This document shows, piece after piece, positions 44,511 through 53,372 of a stretch of 64,000 nt of DNA (positions are counted from its first letter, which is position 1; every line of letters begins with the position of its first letter). The DNA lies in NCBI GenBank assembly GCA_030425295.1, contig JAUIAT010000008.1, positions 1 to 64,000 of the forward strand, read 5' to 3'. The position numbers were made by a program, and so were the translations under genes. The notes under the pieces were generated by a model. It saw nothing but the letters and a program-made list of their open reading frames with translations, was not told the origin of the DNA and made no database searches. The DNA is from Gammaproteobacteria bacterium (GTDB lineage Bacteria > Pseudomonadota > Gammaproteobacteria > JAUIAT01).

Positions 44511-44899
44511 GATTTTGCCTCACTTTTTAGTGAGCAATTTTAGTTCAATAATGAGATCTGTGCAAGTAATTTTCAATACTATTTTAGGATGGGGTTGTAA
44601 CTGGTCCTAAGCTTAAAAAAAGATGGGCGTGCAGAAGCGCCCATTTTACCCTCTCGGGTCACCCTGATAAGCACGCTATGAAATCCAAAAGTCCGTTTAG
44701 GGCAGAACACCTCTAAATCCATGTCCGTAAGGTGTCGCATATCGTGGTCAAACCAGGCCAAATAAATTGTAGTGTGGAATGACTCCTTTGAGTATAAAAA
44801 TAGTATATGAAATGCAAGGTTTCAAATTTTTTTTGTAAAAAATTTAATTTATCTGCATTCTAGATATTTTCGCCTTGCAACACCAATTGTCAACAGACC
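44511..44899. other. 389-bp gene-free stretch with candidate sRNA and R3 half
   Basis: Between the coiled-coil gene and the second ankyrin gene. It holds a candidate minus-strand structured RNA with an intrinsic terminator (44615-44785) and, next to the ankyrin stop codon, an R3 half copy (44871-44900). The remainder is AT-rich with nothing recognised. Confidence 0.55.
44615..44785 (-). ncRNA. Candidate structured small RNA with intrinsic terminator
   Basis: Minus strand. A strong terminator closes it: ATGGGCG-(loop)-CGCCCAT at 44623-44644 followed by TC and seven T (44615-44621). Upstream are three more hairpins: TGGT-TTG-ACCA, ACACCT/AGGTGT whose loop contains ACGGACATGGAT, and ACCC-GAGA-GGGT. 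Four GGA motifs (ACGGA, ATGGA, ACGGA, TTGGA), two of them in a hairpin loop, resemble CsrA/RsmA-binding sites of RsmY/RsmZ-type RNAs. A promoter-like pair TTGCAT (44813-44818) and TATACT (44792-44797) with a 15-bp gap lies upstream. No family could be confirmed; it might instead be the 3' tail of the ankyrin mRNA. Confidence 0.45.
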
Positions 44900-44900
44900 C
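44871..44900. repeat. R3 half repeat overlapping the ankyrin gene stop
   Basis: The reverse complement begins GGGTCTGTTGACAATTGGTG, followed by TTGCAAGGCG, with TA at 44901-44902. It abuts the end of the ankyrin gene: the stop TAG of that gene is made of the TA target plus the first G of the repeat. Confidence 0.7.
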
Positions 44901-46537
44901 TAATACGGATTCAATGATTTATCATTTGATCTTTCTGTAGGGGTGTCTCCTTCATTTGAAAAAAACAATGAATTGTTTTCTGCTATCCTTATAAATTTAA
45001 AGGGCCTTCTATCGTCTGTTTCAGCAGCATTTAAGTTATCATTTTTAGGTCGAGACCTTTTGCCATTAGATCTTGTATTAGTCTTAAGCGTAGACTTTAT
45101 AAATTTATATATAAAATGGTGTTTGCCAAATCTATGTTCTGTATAGATTAGCAAACTAGATTTAGTGGCCGTTAAGTATTTTTTTATGCTCTTATCTTTA
45201 ATAAGATATTTTAAAATGTTTAGTAGGATGTGTTCATCTCTGGAATGCTTGCACGCATCAATGGTCATGAATATAGCTTTTTCTTTTAAATTTAAAGAAA
45301 GGTTGGCACCGTGGGCAATCAGGAGGTTTGCTATGTGTAAGGAGTTATAAATTAATGCTTTATCCAGTGGATAGTCTCCATCTGGAAAAGCCTGATTAAT
45401 CTTTACTAGTATTTCATTTTTACTAGGATTTATTCTATTTACGATAGCAAGGACATTTTTATATTTGCCAGATATGATTGCGGTTTGGAATGCAGAGAGG
45501 CCATTTTCATTGCATTTCATATTAGGGTTGGCCCCTCGTTTCAACAGTATATCTAGTGCCTTAAAGTTTCCAGCCTTTATAGCATGGTATAAAGGACTGT
45601 TATTAATGCCATTTGTCAAATAAGGGGAGTTGTTGTATTTGTCCAAAATGTATTGAAGTATTGTAATATTATTGCTCTCAATTGCCAGGATTATAATATC
45701 CTCTATTTCAATTGAATATTCAAAATATGGGTGATCTTTAAACTCATCTAAAATTAATTTAAATATTGCACAATCATTGGTTAAAGCGGCATGCCTTAAT
45801 AGAAAATATGGGTGATGCCTAATATCAAAAGTTTCATCTGTAATTAGATGCTTTATGAGATCTAATTTTTCCGAATTTGTATTGGTATTGCTTCCCCTAA
45901 AAACATTAATTGGGTCAAATTGCTTTAGCAAGCTATCTATATCTTTGTCCACATCATGTGGGTCGTTATATGGGTAAAAAGGATCAGAGAATATAGTGTT
46001 AAATTTTAAAATAAAGTCTAATATAGGGTTGTTTGGCGTGCTCTCTTTTACTTTAAGGAGTGCTTTTCTTATAAGATCGGAGGCATAGGACACAACATCT
46101 TCTCTGTTAACGGGATCATCGTCATCTCTATTATAAACAGTTAAGCTTAATAGCCCTTTGGGCTCAGCTATGATACTCCCTTTTTCATCATAGTAACGAA
46201 CGTTTAGTACCCCATCTATATAAATATCTCGTGTATAATGGGCCCCTGTGGTTCGGTTTTGTGGGAATTGATGTATGTGGAGCAACTCTGTAAGACTATT
46301 AAATTCTTCGAGAATTTTTTCTTTTTTAAAGTGTGCCTCTATTTCGCGTGTGCATATGTTTTTCAGTATGTAAAATAGGGCTCTATAGACTAATTCTGGA
46401 GATCGTGGAGGCGAGTCATCCAGCTGGTCTAATTCTAGAAAATTAGTGTTTTCAGGCACAGTGTGATCGAACTGGATTTCATCTAAAAGGTCATTGATAT
46501 ACTTTTCGATTACTTTTTTTTGAGTTGCATTTAACAT
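44900..46537 (-). CDS. Ankyrin-repeat protein
   Basis: 545 residues from ATG 46537 (AAGG upstream; the frame also opens at a TTG at 46558). Residues about 245-425 hold five or more ankyrin-like units (NNSPLYHAIKAGNFKALDIL, LLKRGANPNMKCNENGLSAF, YPLDKALIYNSLHIANLLIA, HGANLSLN). The N-terminal 240 residues are of unknown fold, and the C-terminus is basic (RSNGKRSRPKNDN). No signal peptide. The stop codon is formed at the junction with an R3 repeat, so the original C-terminus may have been longer. Likely an effector by analogy with other ankyrin proteins of intracellular bacteria. Confidence 0.82.
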   Translation of the reverse strand: MLNATQKKVIEKYINDLLDEIQFDHTVPENTNFLELDQLDDSPPRSPELVYRALFYILKNICTREIEAHFKKEKILEEFNSLTELLHIHQFPQNRTTGAHYTRDIYIDGVLNVRYYDEKGSIIAEPKGLLSLTVYNRDDDDPVNREDVVSYASDLIRKALLKVKESTPNNPILDFILKFNTIFSDPFYPYNDPHDVDKDIDSLLKQFDPINVFRGSNTNTNSEKLDLIKHLITDETFDIRHHPYFLLRHAALTNDCAIFKLILDEFKDHPYFEYSIEIEDIIILAIESNNITILQYILDKYNNSPYLTNGINNSPLYHAIKAGNFKALDILLKRGANPNMKCNENGLSAFQTAIISGKYKNVLAIVNRINPSKNEILVKINQAFPDGDYPLDKALIYNSLHIANLLIAHGANLSLNLKEKAIFMTIDACKHSRDEHILLNILKYLIKDKSIKKYLTATKSSLLIYTEHRFGKHHFIYKFIKSTLKTNTRSNGKRSRPKNDNLNAAETDDRRPFKFIRIAENNSLFFSNEGDTPTERSNDKSLNPY

Positions 46538-46629
46538 ATTTGATTGCCTTAACCTCAAGATTTTTAGAGGATTGTACCAGTAAATTCATTATTATCAAGT
46601 AGATATGTTCTGAATGATTATTATGAAAT

Positions 46630-47517
46630 TTAGTACTCACCATACATATGAACTTCGTGTTTTAATTGAATTCCTTTTTCTTGGTTGACTCGATTTCTGA
46701 CTGTTTCGATTAGCTGTTCAATGTCGGATGCCGTAGCTGATCCATCATTAATTATAAAATTAGCATGCTTTTCAGAAACGTATGCGCCCCCTATTCTAAA
46801 TGATTTTAGTCCTGTTTCTTCTATGAGTTTGGCTGCAAAATTATTTGGTGGATTACGGAAAACTGAGCCACAATTCAGTTGACCTATAGGTTGACTATCC
46901 GATCTCTTTTTTAGAATACTTTTGATTGCCTGTCGTTGTCTTTCTGAGTTGCCTTGGGGAAATTTGAAATAACCAGCAACGAACCATTCGTCTGGCTTGC
47001 CATTAACTTCTCTGTAGTTGACTTCAAATTCATCAGGAGTTCTATGGTGGATATTTCCCTGGCGGTCAATAGTCTCAATGCCTACGACATAACGCCAAGT
47101 CTCGCCGCCAAATGCTCCGGCATTCATAGCTAGAGCTCCCCCAACTGTGCCAGGGATGCCGGAGAAAAACTCAGACTCAGCTAGTCCAAGGTTGGCACAA
47201 AACTTGGCAAATTTAGCTGAAGTTAGTCCTGCTTCAGCTCTTATGGTGTTGTGATCAACTTGTTTTACTTGATCTAAATGTTTTTGGGTTGCGATTACCA
47301 ATCCTCTAAAACCAGCGTCACGAAACAAAATATTGCTGCCTAGGCCAAGCCATAAAATTGGTGTTTTAACGTGACACTCTCGTAGGGTCTCACTGAGCTC
47401 TTCAATTGATTTTGGTTGATAGAATAGGTCAGCAGTGCCGCCAACTCTCCAAGTGTTGTAGCGTTTGAGTTCATGTTTTTTAAATAAATTATCGCGACAC
47501 TCTATAATTGCGTCCAT
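46630..47517 (-). CDS. murB: UDP-N-acetylenolpyruvoylglucosamine reductase
   Basis: 295 residues. I start at ATG 47517 (AGGA 7 nt upstream); a GTG precedes it by one codon. Flavin-site blocks are YNTWRVGGTADLFY, WLGLGSNILFRD and FFSGIPGTVGGALAMNAGAF; the catalytic Ser is in CGSVFRNP and the late Glu is in LKHEVHMYG. It reduces UDP-GlcNAc-enolpyruvate to UDP-MurNAc. Last gene of the murD-ftsW-murG-murC-murB block, 10 bp after murC. Confidence 0.96.
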   Translation of the reverse strand: MDAIIECRDNLFKKHELKRYNTWRVGGTADLFYQPKSIEELSETLRECHVKTPILWLGLGSNILFRDAGFRGLVIATQKHLDQVKQVDHNTIRAEAGLTSAKFAKFCANLGLAESEFFSGIPGTVGGALAMNAGAFGGETWRYVVGIETIDRQGNIHHRTPDEFEVNYREVNGKPDEWFVAGYFKFPQGNSERQRQAIKSILKKRSDSQPIGQLNCGSVFRNPPNNFAAKLIEETGLKSFRIGGAYVSEKHANFIINDGSATASDIEQLIETVRNRVNQEKGIQLKHEVHMYGEY

Positions 47518-47527
47518 CACTTTGTCC

Positions 47528-48931
47528 TCAGGCTTTCTCTGTTTCTATGTTGTGATTTTTTATCATCTTGTGTGCCATTTGGCTGATGCTTCCTGCACCC
47601 ATCATCATAATGATGTCCTGGTCTTGAGTTAAGTCTTTTAGGCAATCTGCTATATCTTCATTTTTTGCAACAAACCTGACGCTGGGCTTTATTTGCTGAA
47701 TGCATTCAGCAAGGCGCTTACTAGTTATATTTTCAATTGGCTTTTCGCCAGCAGGATAAATATCTAAGATAACTACTTCATCAGCTTTATCAAAGCAATT
47801 CACAAAATCATCCCATAGTTCCTTTGTGCGGGTGTAGCGATGGGGCTGAAAAACGGCAATTAATCGTTGCTCTGGCCAGCAAGCTTTACTGCCCTCTAAG
47901 GCAGCAGTAACTTCTGCTGGATGGTGGGCATAATCATCAATTATCAAGGCTGAGCCATTATCTTTGGTTCTGATCTTGCCAAGCTGTTGAAAACGGCGAC
48001 TTGTGCCAGAAAACTTAAGGAGAGACTGGTTTAGCGCATCAAAGTCTATGTTGTAGTTATAAGCTACTGCGCATGCCGCGAGAGCATTTAATACATTGTG
48101 TTTTCCAGGCATATTAACTGTCATTTTGAATTTTTTATTGTCTGGGGTTTTAAGTGTAAAATGACATTGGCGGCCAACTTGCTTGATGTCAACAGCTTGA
48201 ATATCAGCATCTTCGCTTAAACCATAAGTTAATATTTGTCGGTCAATTTGAGGCAGAAGCGCTCTGCATACTGGGTCATCAATACAGATTATAACTAAAC
48301 CATTTTTAGGGGTTTGATGCATAAACTGCACAAATGCCAATTTTAGTTCAGCATCTTTATTGGCGTAAGTTTGCATGTGGTCATGATCAATATTAGTAAC
48401 AATAGCAACTTCTGGATAAAAGTTTAAAAAAGAGGCATCACTCTCATCAGCTTCAATTACAAAAAATTCGCCCTCATCGAAGTGCGCATACGATCCTAAG
48501 TCAAAAACGCATGCGCCAATAACGAAACTAGGCTTAAGTTTAGCGTGAGCGCAAAGATTGGCGATCATGCTGCTAGTTGTGGTTTTTCCATGGGTTCCTG
48601 TTATAGCTATGCTTTTTTCTTTGGGTATTAACTTAGCAAGATATTCTGCTCTATGGAGCATGGGAATGCCAGATTTCTTTGCTGCGAGCATTTCAGGGTT
48701 ATTTTTTGGTATTGCTGTAGAGTAAACAACCATTTGAGAATTGGCTACATTAGATGGGTTGTGGCCAATAAAGGTTTTTATGCCTAGTTTTTGTAGAGCG
48801 ACAGATCTTGGGTTTTCATTTATGTCAGATCCTGAGACATCATAGCCTTGTTTTTTTGTATATTCTGCAAGACCACTCATGCCGCAGCCACCAATTCCAA
48901 TGAAATGGATAAAACCTTTGTCCTTATGCAT
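47528..48931 (-). CDS. murC: UDP-N-acetylmuramate--L-alanine ligase
   Basis: 467 residues from ATG 48931 (MHKDKGFIHFIGIGGCGMSG), with GAGGG 6 nt upstream; the frame opens earlier at 48982 inside murG, which I reject. The ATP loop is GTHGKTTTSSM. Other Mur ligase blocks: EADESDASFL, TNIDHDHM, DDYAHHPAEV and FQPHRYTRT. It adds L-Ala to UDP-MurNAc in the cytoplasm. The start is 10 bp after the murG stop. Confidence 0.96.
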   Translation of the reverse strand: MHKDKGFIHFIGIGGCGMSGLAEYTKKQGYDVSGSDINENPRSVALQKLGIKTFIGHNPSNVANSQMVVYSTAIPKNNPEMLAAKKSGIPMLHRAEYLAKLIPKEKSIAITGTHGKTTTSSMIANLCAHAKLKPSFVIGACVFDLGSYAHFDEGEFFVIEADESDASFLNFYPEVAIVTNIDHDHMQTYANKDAELKLAFVQFMHQTPKNGLVIICIDDPVCRALLPQIDRQILTYGLSEDADIQAVDIKQVGRQCHFTLKTPDNKKFKMTVNMPGKHNVLNALAACAVAYNYNIDFDALNQSLLKFSGTSRRFQQLGKIRTKDNGSALIIDDYAHHPAEVTAALEGSKACWPEQRLIAVFQPHRYTRTKELWDDFVNCFDKADEVVILDIYPAGEKPIENITSKRLAECIQQIKPSVRFVAKNEDIADCLKDLTQDQDIIMMMGAGSISQMAHKMIKNHNIETEKA

Positions 48932-48941
48932 TAAAAACCCT

Positions 48942-50006
48942 CTAATGAGCGACGCAAATGGCGCAGACAGCTTTTGTTGCATTTGGTCTAGAGACCTTAT
49001 GGGCGCTTGTCGCCATTTTAATTAAATCATTTCGGTTATTATGCATTTTTTGCAGTTGTTCTGCTAGTAAATCAGGAGTTAAATCATTTTGATTTAATAG
49101 TATTGTGGCATTATTTTTTGCAAGAAATTGAGCGTTTGCTTTTTGGTGATCATCTGCAGCATATGGGTAAGGAATAAGCATGCTAGCGACACCAGTTGCT
49201 GCAATTTCACTAACTGTTAGTGCTCCGGCACGAGCAATTACTAAGTCAGCGTTAAAATAAGCATCACACATATCATTTATGAAAGGGGCAATTTCAGCTT
49301 TAACATTAAATTTTCTATATGCTTTTTTTGTTTCTTCAAGCATTTTTTCCCCTGCAATGTGAAATACTTCAGGTCTAATATCCTCTGGCAATTTTGATAG
49401 TGCTTCAGGTAAGTTTTGATTTAAGAATAGTGCCCCTTGACTGCCTCCCATTGCAAGAATTTTTAATTTGCCGGTACGAGTATTTAATCTAGTTTCTGGA
49501 GTTTCAGTTACTACTAGCTCTGGTCTAATTGGATTTCCTGTGGTTGTTATTTTATTACTAGGTTTAAATGAACCAGGAAAACTTTCCATAATTTTTTTTG
49601 CAAAAGGCTTAAGCACTCGATTGGTTAGCCCAGGAATTGCATTTTGTTCGTGAAGATATAAAGGCTTTCTCATCATCCACGCTGCAATTCCAACAGGTCC
49701 TGTTACATATCCGCCCATAGTTAAAACTGCATCAGGATTAAGTTTTTTTAGTAGTTTTCTGCTTTGAAATAAGGCTTTTGTGCCTTTGATGGCTGTTTGT
49801 ATCAGCCCTTTAATCCCTGAGCCTCTTAATCCCTTGATATTAAGGCTATAAAATGGGATTTTGCTTGCAGGAATTAATTTAGCTTCTAGTCCGTGAGGTG
49901 TGCCAATCCAAGCTACTTCGTGACCTTGTTTGATAAGTTCGTTAGCGACTGTCATGGCGGGCATTACGTGCCCCCCAGTTCCACCTGCTGCTATTACGAT
50001 CTTCAT
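48942..50006 (-). CDS. murG: Lipid II synthase, UDP-GlcNAc transferase MurG
   Basis: 354 residues. The N-terminal AAGGTGGHVMPAMTVAN and the donor-site GGSQGALFLN are the two MurG G-loops; HEQNAIPGLTNRVL and RAGALTVSEIAATGVASMLIPYPYAADDHQ complete the signature. A peripheral inner-membrane glycosyltransferase that makes lipid II. ATG 50006 touches the ftsW stop; GGAG lies 9 nt upstream. Confidence 0.96.
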   Translation of the reverse strand: MKIVIAAGGTGGHVMPAMTVANELIKQGHEVAWIGTPHGLEAKLIPASKIPFYSLNIKGLRGSGIKGLIQTAIKGTKALFQSRKLLKKLNPDAVLTMGGYVTGPVGIAAWMMRKPLYLHEQNAIPGLTNRVLKPFAKKIMESFPGSFKPSNKITTTGNPIRPELVVTETPETRLNTRTGKLKILAMGGSQGALFLNQNLPEALSKLPEDIRPEVFHIAGEKMLEETKKAYRKFNVKAEIAPFINDMCDAYFNADLVIARAGALTVSEIAATGVASMLIPYPYAADDHQKANAQFLAKNNATILLNQNDLTPDLLAEQLQKMHNNRNDLIKMATSAHKVSRPNATKAVCAICVAH

Positions 50007-51196
50007 TATTTAAACACTCCAACTTTGGTTCGGCCGTCTTTGCGCTTTGCTTCAGAGATTTCATGGCTGATTCTAACCACGATTGCAATGGCAATGATAT
50101 TTATTAAAAGGCTAGTCCCACCATAGCTTAGCAGAGGGAGAGTTAAGCCTTTAGTTGGTAATAACCCACAAGTTACACCTACATTTACGAGTGCTTGTAG
50201 ACCAATCCAAATACCAACGCCAGTGGAGAAGTATCCTTGAAATAACAACTCTTTATCGAGTGCGAGTTGCCCAACTTTTAGTATGCGTAAAGTTAAAAAG
50301 AAATATAGACCTAGTATGCAAATGGTGCCTATTAATCCTAACTCTTCTGCAGTAATAGCAAATACAAAGTCTGTGTGAGCTTCGGGTAGGTAATAAAGTT
50401 TTTGTACGGAATTTCCTAGTCCTTGGCCAAATATTCCACCGCGACCAAAGGCAATTAAAGATTGTGTTAGCTGGTAGCCGCTACCAAATTGCTCGACCCA
50501 GGGGTGTAAAAATGCAGTTAATCTTGCCATTCTATATGGTGCCATAATTGCTATTAAGGCCATTCCAGAGGTTAGAGCGCTCGAAATTCCTATGAAGTAA
50601 AGCCAGTGGCTGCCAGCTACAAACATCATACCGAGAACCGTGACAAATAATACTGCAAGCGCACCAAAGTTAGGTTCTTTTAAAAGCAATATACCAATGA
50701 TTCCAAGTAATAAAAAAGGGCGCATAAAGGCCCATATTTGGCCTTTTGTGTTGTTAAATTCTTTTTGGTGGCGGCTGAGAAAGCTTGCTAAGAAAATTAT
50801 AAAGCAAAGTTTTACGGCTTCAGAAACTTGGAAAGAAAATGGGCCTAGTCTAATCCAGCGCAGGCTTCCATTAACTTCGTGTCCAATGCCAGGAACTAGA
50901 ACTAAAATCGGCAAAACAATTGCTAATGCGAGTACTATATTTCGAATTGAGTACCAAAATTCAGAGTTAATTCTTGAAATAACCCCGCCGGCTATGATCG
51001 CTACAATTAAATAGATTGCTTGTCGCAATGAAAAGTGAAAAGGATATTTGAAAAGTTGTTCGGAGATAACAATTGAAGCCGACGTAACCATTATGATACC
51101 AATTGCCAGTAGGGCAAGGGTAGTCAGCAGTAAAGGCATGTCGTAAAAATATTGTAAATTTTTGCCTGAGCGTTGTTTTGGCACTTCCGTGTTCAC
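50006..51196 (-). CDS. ftsW: SEDS peptidoglycan glycosyltransferase FtsW
   Basis: 396 residues, about ten membrane spans. SEDS blocks: GINGSLRW-type sequence GHEVNGSLRWIRLGPFSFQ, EAHTDFVFAITAEELGLIG, and the C-terminal GLLPTKGLTLPLLSYGGTSL. It polymerises septal lipid II with FtsI. The start is GTG 51196, which overlaps the murD stop (TAGTG). The absence of a Shine-Dalgarno fits coupled translation. Confidence 0.95.
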   Translation of the reverse strand: MNTEVPKQRSGKNLQYFYDMPLLLTTLALLAIGIIMVTSASIVISEQLFKYPFHFSLRQAIYLIVAIIAGGVISRINSEFWYSIRNIVLALAIVLPILVLVPGIGHEVNGSLRWIRLGPFSFQVSEAVKLCFIIFLASFLSRHQKEFNNTKGQIWAFMRPFLLLGIIGILLLKEPNFGALAVLFVTVLGMMFVAGSHWLYFIGISSALTSGMALIAIMAPYRMARLTAFLHPWVEQFGSGYQLTQSLIAFGRGGIFGQGLGNSVQKLYYLPEAHTDFVFAITAEELGLIGTICILGLYFFLTLRILKVGQLALDKELLFQGYFSTGVGIWIGLQALVNVGVTCGLLPTKGLTLPLLSYGGTSLLINIIAIAIVVRISHEISEAKRKDGRTKVGVFK

Positions 51197-52521
51197 TATA
51201 GATTTTTAACTAATTCTTCAAATATTGTACCGCGCGATGCAAAATTCTCAAACATATCAAAGCTTGCACAAGCTGGAGAAAATAAAACTTTATCTCCTGG
51301 TTTTGTTAATTTGGCGGCCATGCCAACCGCCTCTTCAAGGTCTTTTACTTTATAAGTATTGCTGTAGTTTTTTACATCATTGAATATTTTGTCTGTATCT
51401 TGGCCAAATATGAGACAGTTTGAAACTTGTGGACTTAAATTTTTAGCAAGCTCTAAAAAGTTATCTTCCTTGGCAATTCCGCCAAGAATTAAAATTATAT
51501 GCTCTTTAGTATTTTCAGATTTTAGGCCATTAATTGCAGCAATGGTTGCTCCAGAATTTGTAGCCTTTGAGTCATTATACCACTTGGCACCCTTGAGCTC
51601 TTTCACAAATTGGCAGCGGTGAGGCAGCCCTTTGAACTCGCTAACAGCTTTTTGCATTGCTTCTGCAGATATTCCTGCAGCATGTGCTAAAGCGCAGCAA
51701 GCTAAAATATTGCTCCATGAGTGCTTGCCCGGTAATTTGCAGATTGAAGTAGGAAATAGTAAATTTTTTCCAAATGCAAACTGAGGGGTGCCGTTGTGAT
51801 ATCTGATGCCAAATTCATTATTTTCTGGTTCAGACATTCTATAGCCAAATGAACCTTTATTTTGTAATCCATTGGCAAAATCTAAGTTATAAATTTGATG
51901 TGTGCAATTTTTGTAAATGCGCCATTTGAGTTGACGGTACTTGCTCATTGTTACATGACGATCAAGGTGGTCGGGAGTAACATTTAAAACTACAGCAGAT
52001 TTTGTTTTTAGTGAATCTGTTGTCTCTAGTTGATAACTAGAAATTTCTAAAATATAAAAATCTTTGGGTTTTTCCATAAGCAGGGTAAGTGCTGCAGGAC
52101 CTAAATTTCCACCAACTCCAACAGAACAGCCGGCAGCCTCAAACATTTTGGCAGTTAAAGTGGTGACGGTACTTTTACCATTTGAGCCAGTTACGGCAAT
52201 GATAGGAGCTTTGACATTTTGGCTAAAGATTTCAATGTCGCTTACAACTGGAATCTGAGATTGCTTTAAAGCATGAAATATAGGGAGGTTTGGGTTAATT
52301 CCGGGGCTAATAAGTATTCTGCGGGCTGATTTAAGTAGTCCTAGATTAAATTCACCAGAATAAATAGGAAGGCTTGGGAACTTAGATTTTAGTTCTTCAA
52401 TTTGTGGAGGGTTTTCTCTTGAGTCAGCAATTGCAACTCTTTCACCAAGAGATTGAAGAAATGGTATGGCTGATCGGCCAGTCTCTCCTGCCCCTAGAAT
52501 TAAAGTGTCATATTTAGACAT
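51196..52521 (-). CDS. murD: UDP-N-acetylmuramoylalanine--D-glutamate ligase
   Basis: 441 residues. N-terminal Rossmann GAGETGRSAIPFL, ATP loop AVTGSNGKSTVTTL, LDRHVTMSKYRQLK, GLPHRCQF, WYNDSKATN and LFSPACASFDMFENFASRG are MurD motifs. It adds D-Glu to UDP-MurNAc-L-Ala. It opens the murD-ftsW-murG-murC-murB unit; mraY, murE and murF, usually just upstream in the dcw cluster, are not in this window. Confidence 0.96.
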   Translation of the reverse strand: MSKYDTLILGAGETGRSAIPFLQSLGERVAIADSRENPPQIEELKSKFPSLPIYSGEFNLGLLKSARRILISPGINPNLPIFHALKQSQIPVVSDIEIFSQNVKAPIIAVTGSNGKSTVTTLTAKMFEAAGCSVGVGGNLGPAALTLLMEKPKDFYILEISSYQLETTDSLKTKSAVVLNVTPDHLDRHVTMSKYRQLKWRIYKNCTHQIYNLDFANGLQNKGSFGYRMSEPENNEFGIRYHNGTPQFAFGKNLLFPTSICKLPGKHSWSNILACCALAHAAGISAEAMQKAVSEFKGLPHRCQFVKELKGAKWYNDSKATNSGATIAAINGLKSENTKEHIILILGGIAKEDNFLELAKNLSPQVSNCLIFGQDTDKIFNDVKNYSNTYKVKDLEEAVGMAAKLTKPGDKVLFSPACASFDMFENFASRGTIFEELVKNL

Positions 52522-52623
52522 TGTCTCAGCTCAAATTAATGGGTATTTGAGCTGAGTATATCAGACTTATATAAGGGTTATCACTAGGCACCGTCCCCTA
52601 TAGTTTTATCATACGAAAAAGTA

Positions 52624-52638
52624 GGGTCTGTCTAATAG
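52624..52638. repeat. R3 end remnant
   Basis: GGGTCTGTCTAATAG preceded by TA (52622-52623) matches only the first eight bases of the R3 consensus. It lies directly beside the stop codon of the secreted protein gene. Confidence 0.35.
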
Positions 52639-53112
52639 TTAAGAAATTTTTAGTCTGCAGTTTTTGAATTTATCGTTACCTTCCTTGTAAGGACCACATT
52701 CCATCAAAAATCTCGTTGGTAGTTTGTGAATATTAGGGTCATAAGTATTGTTGTAAATATAGGTAACTTCTTTATCAATGTATTTATTTGCAAGTTTTAG
52801 CCACACTTTGCGCGCTGGTTCTTTGTCTAGATCAAGTAATGCGCAGGAGGCTGATGTTTTCCAGGTGCAAACTCCGTTATGGCAATATTTTTTATTTAAC
52901 CCACCATAAACTAATCTGTAGAAAAATAGCCTCATGTTCATATATTCATTAGAGTGGTTTGGGTCCTTTCTTTGCATTTTAGCAATCATATTTCTATAGG
53001 TTTGCAGTGAAGATTGGCATGCCTGCTTGTTGGCGTAATTATAGTCATCAGCAAATGCAGTAATTGTAAAAGTAGAAAATATTATTATTGTGGCAAGAAT
53101 TTGCTTTAGCAT
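52639..53112 (-). CDS. Small secreted cysteine-containing protein
   Basis: 157 residues from ATG 53112. Signal peptide ILATIIIFSTFTITAFA, then a helical mature domain with six cysteines (QAC, KYC, GVC, SSAC-like SASC, MEC, NC) that could form three disulfides. It shares this general plan, but no obvious sequence, with the secreted protein at 6865. No domain recognised. Confidence 0.7.
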   Translation of the reverse strand: MLKQILATIIIFSTFTITAFADDYNYANKQACQSSLQTYRNMIAKMQRKDPNHSNEYMNMRLFFYRLVYGGLNKKYCHNGVCTWKTSASCALLDLDKEPARKVWLKLANKYIDKEVTYIYNNTYDPNIHKLPTRFLMECGPYKEGNDKFKNCRLKIS

Positions 53113-53372
53113 AAGATATCCCTTTCAATTTTTATTTTGGGATTATATCTTAACTCATATCCTAACAGGATACAGCTTTCTGTGGGCCAGCAGCTCCCGC
53201 TCGATTATGGAACACCCAGATTTGGCACACTTTTGATTAAAAAACTTGCTCCGCTGCTCATGTATCAATCAATACACTGCGCTGCTCGCTCATTTTTTCA
53301 TCAAAATTGCCCTCAAATCTGAGCGTTTCCTTAAATTGTACAATTCCTAGCGGGAACTACTGTCTGTGGGCT

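Noticed and set aside
44579-44761. 60-codon minus-strand frame starting with TTG
   Set aside because: It coincides with hairpins and the terminator of the candidate RNA, has no ribosome site and ends past the T tract.
53137-53322. 61-codon plus-strand frame in the gap between two secreted-protein genes
   Set aside because: No ribosome site and no protein-like composition; I see nothing else in this 260-bp gap except the small palindrome TATCCTAACAGGATA.
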